A stretch of DNA of 64,000 bases from positions 124,001-188,000 of the forward strand of contig JACPNQ010000028.1 of NCBI GenBank assembly GCA_016185425.1. The letters run 5' to 3'. A program made the position numbers and the translations under genes. The notes beneath the pieces are model-generated. The model was not told the DNA's origin. It did not search any database and was given only the letters and a program-made list of their open reading frames with translations. Numbering within the stretch: the first letter of the stretch is position 1; every line of letters begins with the position of its first letter. This stretch comes from Acidobacteriota bacterium (GTDB taxonomy: Bacteria; Acidobacteriota; Terriglobia; Bryobacterales; Bryobacteraceae). Of this stretch, positions 1-8,368 are shown in pieces.

Positions 1-308
1 ATCATCATCCGCGGCCGCCCCTCCTCTAGGCCCCTGGATAAGGCACGCCACATGCGCGCGCCCAAGTCCCCTTCGCACTGCACGGCCCGTGAAACAGGAA
101 AGGCGCTCCAAGCGTCTGTGGAGATGTCGGTATGCAATGCAATGTCACAGCCTAAGGCGCCCGCGGCCGCGGTCAGCCGTTGCAGGAGTGTTGAGACCAT
201 CTGTTCGTAGAGCCGGGCGGCTTCGGTTTCCCCGACAGCCGCGGCCAACCGGGTCTTCACCCGGCCCGGTAACGGGGCCTTGGCGAAAACGGCGATAGCG
301 GGGAGCAT
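1..308 (-). CDS. DUF2064/TIGR04282-type glycosyltransferase, partial (C-terminus off the left edge)
   Basis: The reading frame opens at an ATG (308-306) and runs off the window edge without a stop, so about 102 N-terminal residues are visible. The N-terminus carries FAKAPLPGRVKTRLA, a hallmark of the DUF2064 (TIGR04282) branch of GT-A-fold glycosyltransferases, which also resemble nucleotidyltransferases. The following AVGETEAARLYEQM segment also fits the family. Some relatives sit in arsenosugar clusters, but most have no known substrate and none can be named here. A GAGG lies almost directly against the ATG. The gene is divergent from the cytochrome c gene, with about 55 bases between the two start codons. 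Confidence 0.8.
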   Translation of the reverse strand, partial: MLPAIAVFAKAPLPGRVKTRLAAAVGETEAARLYEQMVSTLLQRLTAAAGALGCDIALHTDISTDAWSAFPVSRAVQCEGDLGARMWRALSRGLEEGRPRMM

Positions 309-363
309 CCTCGCAATTGTAGAATAGGGAAAGAATTTTGATAGGTCAGGAGATCGTATTCCC

Positions 364-687
364 ATGAAAATTGCCCAGCGTGTGATTGCCTTTGGCTGCA
401 GCGCGGTGATCATTGGCGCGCTCGCCTTGGGCGCGGACAAGAAAGGCGACGCGAAGAAGGGTCAGGAAGTTTTTGAAAACTCCGCCTGTATGGGGTGCCA
501 CAATACCGACAACGATGAGAAGCGCGGCAACGCGCCATCGCTGAAGGGCCTGTTTAAGCGCGAAGGCATCACGGAAGCGAAGGTCATCGAGAAGATCAAC
601 AAGGGCGGCAACGGCATGCCTCCCTACGAAGAGCAGTTGGAAGCGGCCCAGAAGACGGATCTGGTCGCCTATCTGAAGACTCTGTAG
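364..687 (+). CDS. small secreted c-type cytochrome
   Basis: This 107-residue protein begins with a hydrophobic signal segment (about residues 8-22), which directs it to the periplasm. It then has a single heme-attachment motif, CMGCH. A Met in GGNGMPPYEE is the probable distal axial ligand, as in class I cytochromes c, and the C-terminal helix reads KTDLVAYLKTL. It would carry electrons in the periplasm, but nothing nearby identifies its partner. A GGAG lies about 11 bases upstream of the ATG. The gene stands alone and is followed by a strong hairpin and then tRNA-Glu. Confidence 0.88.
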   Translation: MKIAQRVIAFGCSAVIIGALALGADKKGDAKKGQEVFENSACMGCHNTDNDEKRGNAPSLKGLFKREGITEAKVIEKINKGGNGMPPYEEQLEAAQKTDLVAYLKTL

Positions 688-723
688 ATTTGACGGCGCG
701 CGCCGGCGTCGGCTATCCTGGTT

Positions 724-750
724 CGAGTGGCGGCTTCGCGCCGCCACTCG
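724..750 (+). terminator. hairpin terminator after the cytochrome c gene
   Basis: This is a perfect 11-bp stem (724-734 with 740-750) closed by a 5-base loop. It starts 37 bases after the stop codon and is followed by only a weak T-rich tract. It lies between the cytochrome c gene and tRNA-Glu, so it probably ends the cytochrome transcript. Confidence 0.6.
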
Positions 751-761
751 TGTCTTACTGC

Positions 762-839
762 GTCCCCATCGTCTAGCCCGGCCTAGGACACCGCCCTTTC
801 ACGGCGATAACGGGGGTTCGAATCCCCCTGGGGACGCCA
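762..839 (+). tRNA. tRNA-Glu (anticodon TTC), CCA encoded
   Basis: A complete cloverleaf can be folded. The acceptor stem pairs 762-768 with 829-835, the T-loop reads TTCGAAT, the anticodon loop CTTTCAC has TTC at 798-800, and the CCA end is encoded at 837-839. The sequence closely follows the bacterial tRNA-Glu pattern. The outermost anticodon-stem pair is a C-A mismatch. Confidence 0.96.
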
Positions 840-864
840 AAGTTTCTTCCATACGCCCGGCAGC

Positions 865-1572
865 CTATCGCGGGGTGTAGATATAGCCTCGCCCGCGAGC
901 AGCTTGAATTCTTCCCCCGTTGGCGTCTCCAAAGGATAGCTTTTTCCGCAACGAGGCCATCAGGTTGTCCACGCTGCGGTCAAAGGAGTTCAGTTCCCGG
1001 TCGAGAGCGACGCGGCACAGTTCCTCCCGGGTCACGATCTCGCCCGGTGATTCGAACAATCGGTGCAGGATATCGAACTCGGCCGATGTTAGCCGCACCT
1101 CGACTCCATCCTTAAAAACCTGGCGCGACCCAGGTGTTATCTCCGTATCTCCTAGTCGAAGAACGGTACGGTCGCCGCCGGAAGCCGGGGGACTAGGCGC
1201 CGCCAGTTGGTAGCATCGGCGCATGATGGCGTGGATGCGCAAGGCGAGCTCCTCGCTGCCAAAGGGCTTGGCGAGATAGTCGTCGCTCCCCATGCGAAAG
1301 CCAAGCGCGACGTCCATGGGGTTGCCACGCGCAGTCAAAATGAGCACCGGAACCGCCGAAAACTGGCGCAAATGAGAAAGTATTTCAAACCCGTTCATCA
1401 ACGGCAGCATGACATCGAGAATGACCAGCGCATAGGAGCCATTCCGGAGTTGGTCCAGACCTAGCTCGCCGGAATGGACGGCATCCACGGCGAATCCATA
1501 GCGGGCAAGGTCTTCGCTGACCAGCTCCGTCAAGGCTACGTCGTCATCGATCATCAGAACGGATATCTTCAT
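865..1572 (-). CDS. OmpR/PhoB-family response regulator
   Basis: The protein has an N-terminal receiver domain followed by a C-terminal winged-helix DNA-binding domain. Counted from an upstream ATG at 1614, the receiver has the acidic cluster DDD (23-25), the phospho-acceptor Asp67 in LDVMLP, Thr94 in LTARG and Lys116 in LAKPF. The effector domain reads VRLTSAEFDILHRLFE and ends with GRGYIYTPR, typical of OmpR-type regulators. I chose the ATG at 1572 because family members start with MKI-xxx-IDDD. The ATG at 1614 has an AGGGG nearby and would overlap the kinase gene by 20 bases. It lies directly downstream of the histidine kinase gene and is surely its partner. The target genes are unknown. 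Confidence 0.93.
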   Translation of the reverse strand: MKISVLMIDDDVALTELVSEDLARYGFAVDAVHSGELGLDQLRNGSYALVILDVMLPLMNGFEILSHLRQFSAVPVLILTARGNPMDVALGFRMGSDDYLAKPFGSEELALRIHAIMRRCYQLAAPSPPASGGDRTVLRLGDTEITPGSRQVFKDGVEVRLTSAEFDILHRLFESPGEIVTREELCRVALDRELNSFDRSVDNLMASLRKKLSFGDANGGRIQAARGRGYIYTPR

Positions 1573-1594
1573 GGGCTGCCCGGCGGCCGTACTG

Positions 1595-3022
1595 CTACTT
1601 GTCGGAAAAAGCATGAACCCCTACTTTGCTGGTTAGGTCAGGCGCGGCGGTATCCTCCGTCCGGTCCGGAATTTCCATGGTCACGATTAGCCCGCCGCCG
1701 GCGCGGTTGAGGGCGCCGATCCGGCCGTCATGCTTCTTGACGGCTTCAAACGCGATCGCCAGGCCCAGGCCGGATCCAGTTCTCTGCAGCGGCATTTCAC
1801 CAGCCGGTGCAACCCGGAAAAACGGATCGAACAACATCGCAAGCTGCGATTCCGGCACACCAGGACCCCGATCCGCGACGACGATTCGCGCCAGGCCAGG
1901 GCGCGGCTGCGACAGGTGGACCTCAACCTCGGTCCCTTCGGGGGCGAAGCGGATCGCATTTCGCACAACATTGTCCAACGCGCCACGCAACAGTTCCGCA
2001 CAGCCTCGCATCGGGCAGGAAACGCCGCTTTCGAGATGAAGATCGCGGCCGGCGACGTTGGCTTCAAACTCGGCATCCTGACACACCGAGATGACCTCAG
2101 TGGCCAGATCGAATTGCTGGTTCATCGGAAACTGCACGCCGTGCTTCAGTTGCGCCAGGAGCAAGAGTTGGTGTATCAGCTTGTTCAAGCGCTCCACCTC
2201 GTTCTCCATGCGTTCCAGCGACGGCTCGGCCAGCGGACCCGCTTCCCGGCGCACCTTGCCGACCGACAGATTGAGGCGCGTCAAGGGCGAGCGCAGTTCG
2301 TGGGAAATGTCCCAAAAGAAGCGGCTCTGCGCATCCAGCAGCTTTCGCGCAGCCGCTTCGGCGCGGCTCAATGCGCCGACCTTGTTCTCCAACTGCCCCA
2401 GCGCTTCCCGGTAGGCCTGAATGGTGGTGACGATCGGAATGGTGACGTTCACCGTAGTCTGCGTCAGCAACAACCACATGATGCCTGGGGACGGCGTGAT
2501 CCAACGCTCAAACCACATGCCCTGCACTTGAAAGGCGGCCATGATGCCCAGCAGCACCGTGTGCCCGGCCAGCGTCAGCAGGGTAGTGCGAATTTCAAAG
2601 GCAATTGAGGCGGCGATGGTCAGTAGCGCCACGGTGATCACCGCGTAGCTGTAGATCCCCCCGGTGAACGCCTCATACGGCAGCAGCAAGATCACGCTGG
2701 CGATGTACGTGGCACGGTAGGCGACAAGCGTGCCGTAGCGGCGGCGGGCCAGGCGGGCCAGCGAGGTGAGGATCAGATAGGTCACACCCAGACCCATCAG
2801 CCGGGGAGCCAGCAGAGGGCCCAACACCATCACCAGAAGAACGCCCTGGATGGTCACCGCGAAAATGATGCGCTGCAGATTCGTCGCAATCAGGTGATCC
2901 CGGCTGGACTCCCCCGGCGGAGTCTCGAACGATGTCCAATCCCGCAGGAATGAGGACCAGAACCGTGCGGCCAAATCGCGAAGACTGCGCTTAGCAAAGC
3001 GCCCCGGCGAGGGCATCACCAT
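1595..3022 (-). CDS. membrane sensor histidine kinase
   Basis: The protein has 475 residues. About six hydrophobic segments lie in residues 50-205, and there is no large periplasmic sensor domain. A HisKA dimerisation domain follows with the phospho-accepting His241 in DISHELRSPLTRL. The ATPase domain shows the N box (Asn355 in DNVVRNAIRFAP), the G1 box (VADRGPGVP), an F box (FDPFFRV) and the G2 box (GSGLGLAIA). The H-box and catalytic sequence resemble CpxA/EnvZ-type kinases. All catalytic motifs are intact. It is transcribed ahead of the OmpR-type regulator with a gap of about 20 bases. The membrane-embedded sensor suggests it reads a membrane or lipid signal, which is an inference. Confidence 0.93.
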   Translation of the reverse strand: MVMPSPGRFAKRSLRDLAARFWSSFLRDWTSFETPPGESSRDHLIATNLQRIIFAVTIQGVLLVMVLGPLLAPRLMGLGVTYLILTSLARLARRRYGTLVAYRATYIASVILLLPYEAFTGGIYSYAVITVALLTIAASIAFEIRTTLLTLAGHTVLLGIMAAFQVQGMWFERWITPSPGIMWLLLTQTTVNVTIPIVTTIQAYREALGQLENKVGALSRAEAAARKLLDAQSRFFWDISHELRSPLTRLNLSVGKVRREAGPLAEPSLERMENEVERLNKLIHQLLLLAQLKHGVQFPMNQQFDLATEVISVCQDAEFEANVAGRDLHLESGVSCPMRGCAELLRGALDNVVRNAIRFAPEGTEVEVHLSQPRPGLARIVVADRGPGVPESQLAMLFDPFFRVAPAGEMPLQRTGSGLGLAIAFEAVKKHDGRIGALNRAGGGLIVTMEIPDRTEDTAAPDLTSKVGVHAFSDK

Positions 3023-3372
3023 TCGAACACCGTCGTCATAAGCAAAAGCGGCCTATCGTTTCATCGTGCGGAAGCCGGCACCATCCGTCAAGCTCTCTCT
3101 TCCGTACCGCGGAAGAAACTCTGAAGCGCGAGGACAATATAGCACCGCTGCGCTCCAGTACTGCCATGCACGACAAAATCCGACAAATCTCGACGATATC
3201 TGACCGCGCCGGACGGGACTGAATGCTATCTTCGCTCAAGATGTAAAACCAAAGCGGAACATACGGCTAACTCAGGTTCAGGGACAAACGGACTTATACC
3301 TAGGAACCGCCAGAGAGCCGAATCAGATTTTCCTGCTTGACACTTAAATTCACCGACAAAAGGATAAGCACA
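3023..3372. other. divergent intergenic region, no gene seen
   Basis: These 350 bases separate the start of the histidine kinase gene (minus strand) from that of the secreted protein gene (plus strand). Short open frames here have no RBS or recognisable family. A TTGACA at 3337-3342 could be part of a promoter for the plus-strand gene, but no convincing -10 box stands at the right distance. Confidence 0.5.
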
Positions 3373-4203
3373 ATGAGACTTTCGATTTTAGGGACCAGTG
3401 CGTCCGCATTGCTGCCGGCAGCTTTCTTGGCAGCCGGTTTCGTTCTTGCGCCCTCGCTTGCGCAGGCGCAGAGCACTTCATTCAAGGAAACCTTTAACAA
3501 CAACGCTCTTCCCACCACCCTCGAGCAACTGGAGTCGAGCCCAAACTATTCGGGCGGAGTGGTCACGTTTCCGGCATCCGAACGTAGATATCTTCAGACC
3601 GTCGCCAACTACAACACCACCAATTTCATCGCTGAAGTAACCGTCACGGTGTCGAGCGGATATGGCGGATCCGGCATGGGATTTTTTGGACTCGGCTCTG
3701 GCATTGCGTCTTATTTCTACGGGGAACCGCGCCTGTCACCCACGACATATGCACGCATCGCGCCGAACGATTTTTATAGCGGATTCGTGGCGATTACGAC
3801 TTCGTCGGCTGAAAGCATTGGCAATATCTATGACGCCGCCGGTGATGGCACGCACCGCGTTCGAATCACCTGGAATCACGTAACAAAAACCTTCACGGTG
3901 GCGATTCAGAAGAACTACGCCGGCGGACCGTTTACGCCAGGCTCGACCATCGTACTAACACCGGACAACGAAAATTTTGGCGACACCAATAGCCGAATCT
4001 TCTTCGGCGGCGCCGGAAACAGCGTCTTCGACGACCTCCTGGTTCTAGCGCTTGACGGGACGGCCGGGGCAATCGACTGCCACGGCAAAAGCGTTTCTGG
4101 AATTGTACGGCAGTTCGGAAACACCAATAACGCTGTCTCGAGCCTGGGGTTCGCGAGCGTCGATGCTCTGCAGCAGATGATCACGGGCTTTTGCGGGAAC
4201 TAG
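3373..4203 (+). CDS. secreted protein with a Cys-bracketed C-terminal module, function unknown
   Basis: The ATG at 3373 is chosen because AAGGA stands about 8 bases upstream and the product then starts with a clean signal peptide (MRLSIL..., cleavage near AQAQ). An in-frame TTG further upstream is less likely. The mature body of about 245 residues is rich in Gly, Ser, Thr and aromatic residues and looks all-beta, perhaps a lectin- or laminin-G-like sandwich, though no motif proves it. The last 45 residues start with DCHGKSVSGIVRQFG and end in FCGN, with two cysteines framing a likely helical segment. No neighbour explains its role. Confidence 0.72.
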   Translation: MRLSILGTSASALLPAAFLAAGFVLAPSLAQAQSTSFKETFNNNALPTTLEQLESSPNYSGGVVTFPASERRYLQTVANYNTTNFIAEVTVTVSSGYGGSGMGFFGLGSGIASYFYGEPRLSPTTYARIAPNDFYSGFVAITTSSAESIGNIYDAAGDGTHRVRITWNHVTKTFTVAIQKNYAGGPFTPGSTIVLTPDNENFGDTNSRIFFGGAGNSVFDDLLVLALDGTAGAIDCHGKSVSGIVRQFGNTNNAVSSLGFASVDALQQMITGFCGN

Positions 4204-4339
4204 TATCCACCTGATTGCGCTGCGGGCCGCGTCTTCCCCAACGAAGCTGCGGCCCGCGGATCGCAGAACCCTCCCGTTGATTTCGACGCCAAAGCTTTTT
4301 AGGTCGAACGTCTCCCCCATCGCCAACGTGTACCAGGCG

Positions 4340-4789
4340 ATGACCCGCCTGAACCTCGCAAGACTCCTCCTCTCCCTCATCCTCGCCGCGACTACCGTCG
4401 CGTCGTTCATCCTCGACTGGAGTCCCAACCACCTTCTCAACCCCCTCTGGCACCCCCACGCCAGGTTTCACGGCGCGCTGCTCCTCTTCCTGCTCGCCGG
4501 CGTGTCCACAACTGCCATCTGGCTCCTCTGGCGCGACTCTGCCGAACCCGCCGTAGCCGTCCGCGCCGCCGCAATGCTCTCCCTCTCCTTCTGGACGCCC
4601 CTCTTCTACATCACTTCGGTTCTCCCCGGCTCCACATCCTGGGCCGGAATGCCCGGCGCCGATCCGCGTCTGACCGGCAGTCTGGTCACGCCCAACCTGA
4701 TCGTCGCGGCAGTATTCGTCGCGCTCACCATTTTCAGCGCCTGCCTGACTTTCGGTTCACCTCTTCGAAAAATTCTAACTGTCTCATAA
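4340..4789 (+). CDS. small integral membrane protein (DUF6640-like)
   Basis: The protein has about 149 residues with four predicted membrane helices. Between helices 1 and 2 is an LLNPLWHPHARFHGA segment whose His-rich signature resembles the uncharacterised DUF6640-type membrane proteins. I chose the ATG at 4340 because the first helix follows directly. An in-frame TTG at 4277 would add 21 polar residues. No function is known. The gene ends just before repeat copy A. Confidence 0.6.
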   Translation: MTRLNLARLLLSLILAATTVASFILDWSPNHLLNPLWHPHARFHGALLLFLLAGVSTTAIWLLWRDSAEPAVAVRAAAMLSLSFWTPLFYITSVLPGSTSWAGMPGADPRLTGSLVTPNLIVAAVFVALTIFSACLTFGSPLRKILTVS

Positions 4790-4821
4790 CACTCCTCTTA
4801 TTCGCTTCGCTCCGCAGTCGG

Positions 4822-5036
4822 CCCTTGACGGGCTGATATAATGGAATTAATAAGGGCCTGACTGCACCGCGCAGCCGGGCCCTTACTCTTTTAGCGGGCT
4901 GACCTCTTTGAGCCAATCCCTCGATCGGGTCATCCCCGCGCCAGTTCTTTGAAAACCGCATATACACCAACACCACACGTGTGTCCGCGCGCAGGGGCGT
5001 AATACAAACGGCGCGGGACACACGGGGCAGGGTCCC
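4822..5036 (+). repeat. roughly 215-bp structured repeat, copy A
   Basis: This segment matches 18232-18447 in inverted orientation along its whole length, by eye at about three quarters identity and nearly equal length. It contains two hairpins. The first pairs 4852-4858 with 4878-4884 and is followed by a T-rich tract. The second pairs 4979-4986 with 5016-5023, and its arms GTGTGTCC/GGACACAC are kept in the other copy. A TATAAT box (4835-4840) is also conserved. No reading frame is conserved. It lies between the 3' ends of two convergent genes, as does copy B. It may be a mobile MITE-like element or a structured RNA. Confidence 0.8.
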
Positions 5037-5105
5037 AGCTTTCATTGATAGCAAAAGGACTTACTGTCGCAATACTCGAATAAGGATCCCGGCCGGCGCG
5101 GCGGG

Positions 5106-5888
5106 CTACCGCAGCCCTGCCAACAGATCCTTCGACAACATCGTCGGTGCCCAATGCTCTTCGATATGTTCGATAACAAGCGCTGTCCCTTTGTCATGCG
5201 AAACATAGGGCGCGTCCTTGGGATCGTACATCGCGTCCGTCAAGTCGCGCAGTAAGATGCAACGCACGCCCCATTTCGTCATCTGCTTGATCGCGAACGA
5301 CCGGTTCAGAATGCACATGTTCGTATGCACTCCCGCTACCAGAAGATGCTGAATCCCCCGCAGCTTTAACGCGCTGTAGACCTCCTCGCCCTTATCGGAG
5401 ATGAGGTCGTTCGGGCCGATCTCAATGGCCGGATGCTGCCGCGTCCACGCCTTGTAGAATTTGTCGCCCTCCGTATCGCATCCGCCGCCGGAGTCATCGA
5501 TTGGCAGCTTCAAGGACGGAATCTCCTTCGCCAGTGGCGGCGAAGCCGGCGCGATCGCGAGTATCGCCCGCCGCTGCGGAGCGTCTTTGTAGAAATTCAT
5601 CGTCTCGGACGGCGCGTGGATGATCAGCACTCCCTTTGCCCGCGCCGCGCGCAGCACCGGGTTGACCTTCTCGGTCAACACACCCACGCGCGCCGTCGCG
5701 CCGCGGCACCAGTGCTTGTCCCACATGTCGCACAGGATGATGGCCGTCCGCGCCGGGTCGATCTGTTCGTTCCGCACGACCTCCTGGTACGCGTTCGAAC
5801 CGCGAACGCTCTCGACGCGAGAGCGGATCGGGATCGTAACTGCAGTTGTTGCGGCGGCGGCAAGCAAGATCCATTTGAGGAGCGGCAT
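5106..5888 (-). CDS. isochorismatase-family cysteine hydrolase with signal peptide
   Basis: The product is about 260 residues. It opens with a hydrophobic leader (MPLLKWILLAAAATTA), so it is probably exported, which is unusual for this mostly cytosolic fold. The fold signature is visible: AIILCDMWDKHW with the catalytic Asp in the first strand, and GVHTNMCILNRS with the nucleophilic Cys and the usual cis-peptide region. It should hydrolyse an amide or vinyl-ether bond, but the substrate cannot be told. The ATG at 5888 is preferred over an upstream TTG at 5915. It is divergent from the transglycosylase gene, with about 80 bases between start codons. Confidence 0.88.
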   Translation of the reverse strand: MPLLKWILLAAAATTAVTIPIRSRVESVRGSNAYQEVVRNEQIDPARTAIILCDMWDKHWCRGATARVGVLTEKVNPVLRAARAKGVLIIHAPSETMNFYKDAPQRRAILAIAPASPPLAKEIPSLKLPIDDSGGGCDTEGDKFYKAWTRQHPAIEIGPNDLISDKGEEVYSALKLRGIQHLLVAGVHTNMCILNRSFAIKQMTKWGVRCILLRDLTDAMYDPKDAPYVSHDKGTALVIEHIEEHWAPTMLSKDLLAGLR

Positions 5889-5968
5889 AGTCGGTTCCGA
5901 GTATAAGCAAACCAAACTCAGGTTTTCACCGGATGTACGCGGACTGTAAACGCCCCGATGATAAGAAC

Positions 5969-6595
5969 ATGCGAAAGACCGCTGTCTTATCGCTCCTGCT
6001 GGGAGTGTGCCTCTTCGCGGCCGAGCACGTGCAGAACGTGCTTGTCCTGAAGAACGGGCAGCGAATACCGTATGACGAGATCAACCGCGAGGGCGCCACG
6101 CTCTTCGTACGCTCGGGTGGCCAATCGATCATGATCGACGCGGCCGACGTCGCTCCGCCGCCTGTTGAACTACCGAAAGGAACTCCGGCGCTCAATGTCC
6201 CCGGCCCGGCCGCTCGCCTGATCGGGCCATACGCCGGCAAACACAACCTCCGCCCGGAGCTGATTCAGGCCGTCATGGAAGTCGAATCGGGCTATCAGGT
6301 CAACGCCCGCAGCCGTGTCGGAGCTATCGGCTTGATGCAGTTGATGCCGCAAACCGCCAGGCACCTGAACGTGAACGCGCACGACCCTGAGCAGAATGTC
6401 GACGGCGGCGCGAAGCTGCTAGACATGCTCGTCGCCAGGTACGAAGGACGTCGCAACGGCCTCGCATTGGCGCTAGCCGCTTACAACGCCGGCAGCGGCG
6501 CGGTTGACCGGTACGGCGGTATTCCTCCGTACAGGGAAACGAGACAATACGTCGTCAAGGTTATTCGCCGCTTTCGCGAGCTCGTGAAGGAGTAG
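5969..6595 (+). CDS. SLT-type lytic transglycosylase
   Basis: The protein of about 208 residues has a signal segment (MRKTAVLSLLLGVCLFA). A short N-terminal domain starting NVLVLKNGQRIPYDEI resembles the DUF4124/SH3-like leader seen in such enzymes. The C-terminal goose-lysozyme-like SLT domain carries the catalytic Glu in VMEVESGYQ, then GAIGLMQLMPQTA and ALAAYNAGSGAVDRYGGIP, all classic SLT motifs. It would cleave peptidoglycan glycan strands in the periplasm and leave 1,6-anhydro ends. I chose the ATG at 5969 because it begins the signal peptide. Confidence 0.92.
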   Translation: MRKTAVLSLLLGVCLFAAEHVQNVLVLKNGQRIPYDEINREGATLFVRSGGQSIMIDAADVAPPPVELPKGTPALNVPGPAARLIGPYAGKHNLRPELIQAVMEVESGYQVNARSRVGAIGLMQLMPQTARHLNVNAHDPEQNVDGGAKLLDMLVARYEGRRNGLALALAAYNAGSGAVDRYGGIPPYRETRQYVVKVIRRFRELVKE

Positions 6596-6648
6596 CGGGT
6601 TGTTATCCTGGAAGTTCTCCCCCGCTCTTCCCTCTCCTTGCGAAACAC

Positions 6649-8202
6649 ATGGCAAAAATTGAACGGGCTCTGCTGAGCCTCACCGACAAAACCGGCGCAG
6701 TCGAATTCGCGCGCGGGCTTCGTGAATTGGACATCGACCTCATCTCTACCGGCGGCACCGCCAAGCTCCTCAAAGACGCCGGTATTCAGGTCTTCGACGT
6801 GAGTGAAGTCACCCACTTCCCCGAGATGCTGGACGGCCGCGTCAAAACCATTCACCCCAACATCGCCGGCGGCATCCTCGCCATGCGCTCCAAGCCCGAA
6901 CACATGGAAGCGCTTGAGCAACACGCCATCCCAACCATCGATCTTGTCATCGTCAACCTATACGCCTTCGAGAAGATCGCCGCCAACAAGGACGCTACCG
7001 TCCCCGAGCTCATCGAAAACATCGACATCGGCGGCCCGACGATGATTCGCGCCGCGGCCAAAAACTGGCAGGACGTCGCCGTCGTTACCAATCCCGCCGA
7101 TTACACCGCTCTTCTCGCCGAACTCAAAGCCAACGGCGGCTCGCTCTCCCGAAAAACTCATTGGGATCTCGCCGTCAAGGCCTTCCACATGACTGCCGCG
7201 TACGATCGCGCCATTTCCAACCGCCTCGCCGATATCACAGCCGAAGGCGAGGGATTCAGCGACGTGCAGCTCGACTTGCCGCGCACGCTCGACCTCCGCG
7301 TTCCGCGCGTTCTCGACATGCGTTACGGCGAAAATCCCCACCAGAAAGCCGCGCTCTATGCGTCCGGCAAAACCGGGGTCGCCGGCGGCGAGCAGTTGCA
7401 GGGCAAGGAGCTCAGCTATAACAACCTCGTCGACCTCGACGCGGCCTGGCAGCTTGTCTGTGAGTTCGGGCAGCCCGCCAGCGTGATCGTCAAGCACACC
7501 AATCCCTGCGGCTGCGCCGAACAGGCGGCGCTTGCCGATAGCTACCGCAAGGCGTTCGACGCCGATCCCGTTTCCGCGTTCGGCGGTGTGCTCGCTTTCA
7601 ACCGGACCGTCGACCGAGAGACTGCATCCGAGATCGTTAAGACCTTTATCGAAGCGATCGCCGCCCCCGATTTCGACGCGGCCGCGTTGGAAATCCTCGC
7701 CGCGAAGAAAAACCTGCGGCTCGTGCGCGTGAAGTCTGTCGAGGACGAATTCGTCGTGAAGGGTATCAGCGGCGGCTTCCTGGTGCAGACGCCGGATTAC
7801 GCCAGGCTCGATCCCGCCACCGCCAAGGCCGTTACCGAACGCCAGCCCACGGAAGAGGAATGGCGCGGCCTGGCCTTCGGATGGAAGGTCGTGAAGCATG
7901 TGAAGTCGAACGCCATTGTTTACGCGCGCGAAGGCCAGTTGCTCTCCGCCGGAGCTGGACAGATGAGCCGTGTGTTCTCGGTGGAGATCGGCGCCAAGAA
8001 GAGCGTGCTGCCGTTGCAGGGTTGTGTTCTCGCGTCCGACGCCTTCTTCCCCTTCCCCGACGGATTGGAAGCCGCGGCCGCGCATGGCGTGACGGCGGTG
8101 ATTCAACCGGGCGGATCGGTGAAGGATGCGGACGTCATCGCGGCGGCGAACCGGCTCGGCGTGGCGATGGTGCTGACCGGAGTGCGCCACTTCCGCCACT
8201 AG
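6649..8202 (+). CDS. purH: bifunctional AICAR formyltransferase / IMP cyclohydrolase PurH
   Basis: This 517-residue protein catalyses the last two steps of de novo purine synthesis: formylation of AICAR with 10-formyl-THF, then closure to IMP. The N-terminal MGS-like cyclohydrolase domain starts ALLSLTDKTGAVEFARGL and includes DGRVKTIHPNI. The C-terminal formyltransferase domain carries RYGENPHQ, VKHTNPCGCA and DPVSAFGG. The length is normal. The stop codon overlaps the RBS of a tiny downstream gene. Confidence 0.98.
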   Translation: MAKIERALLSLTDKTGAVEFARGLRELDIDLISTGGTAKLLKDAGIQVFDVSEVTHFPEMLDGRVKTIHPNIAGGILAMRSKPEHMEALEQHAIPTIDLVIVNLYAFEKIAANKDATVPELIENIDIGGPTMIRAAAKNWQDVAVVTNPADYTALLAELKANGGSLSRKTHWDLAVKAFHMTAAYDRAISNRLADITAEGEGFSDVQLDLPRTLDLRVPRVLDMRYGENPHQKAALYASGKTGVAGGEQLQGKELSYNNLVDLDAAWQLVCEFGQPASVIVKHTNPCGCAEQAALADSYRKAFDADPVSAFGGVLAFNRTVDRETASEIVKTFIEAIAAPDFDAAALEILAAKKNLRLVRVKSVEDEFVVKGISGGFLVQTPDYARLDPATAKAVTERQPTEEEWRGLAFGWKVVKHVKSNAIVYAREGQLLSAGAGQMSRVFSVEIGAKKSVLPLQGCVLASDAFFPFPDGLEAAAAHGVTAVIQPGGSVKDADVIAAANRLGVAMVLTGVRHFRH

Positions 8203-8209
8203 GAGCATC

Positions 8210-8368
8210 ATGGAGCAACAAAAAGAGCCGCGCCGGATCCCGGGCCGCTACGTGGTGTACTTCATTATCGTGTTCGCCGTATTTTGTGCGTTCTTCGCGG
8301 CTTGGGGGATGCGCGCGATGAGGCGCCTTCCTCGCCCGCCCGGCACTAGCCGCGGCCCTCTCGGCTAA
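8210..8368 (+). CDS. 52-residue single-pass membrane protein, hypothetical
   Basis: The ATG at 8210 is preceded by AGGAG at 8201-8205, which overlaps the purH stop codon, so translation is probably coupled. The product has a basic N-terminus (MEQQKEPRRIPGRY), one hydrophobic helix (about residues 15-33) and a Pro/Arg-rich tail. The stop overlaps the end of the convergent kinase gene by 4 bases. No family is recognised. The well-placed RBS and clean membrane helix support a real gene. Confidence 0.6.
   Translation: MEQQKEPRRIPGRYVVYFIIVFAVFCAFFAAWGMRAMRRLPRPPGTSRGPLG

Noticed and set aside
3036..3239. small minus-strand frame upstream of the histidine kinase
   Set aside because: It has no RBS, no recognisable domain and an odd composition. 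It is probably chance.
4825..4840. TTGACG close to TATAAT in the repeat as a sigma-70 promoter
   Set aside because: The two boxes are only 6 bases apart, far too close for a -35/-10 pair. The TATAAT alone may still matter.
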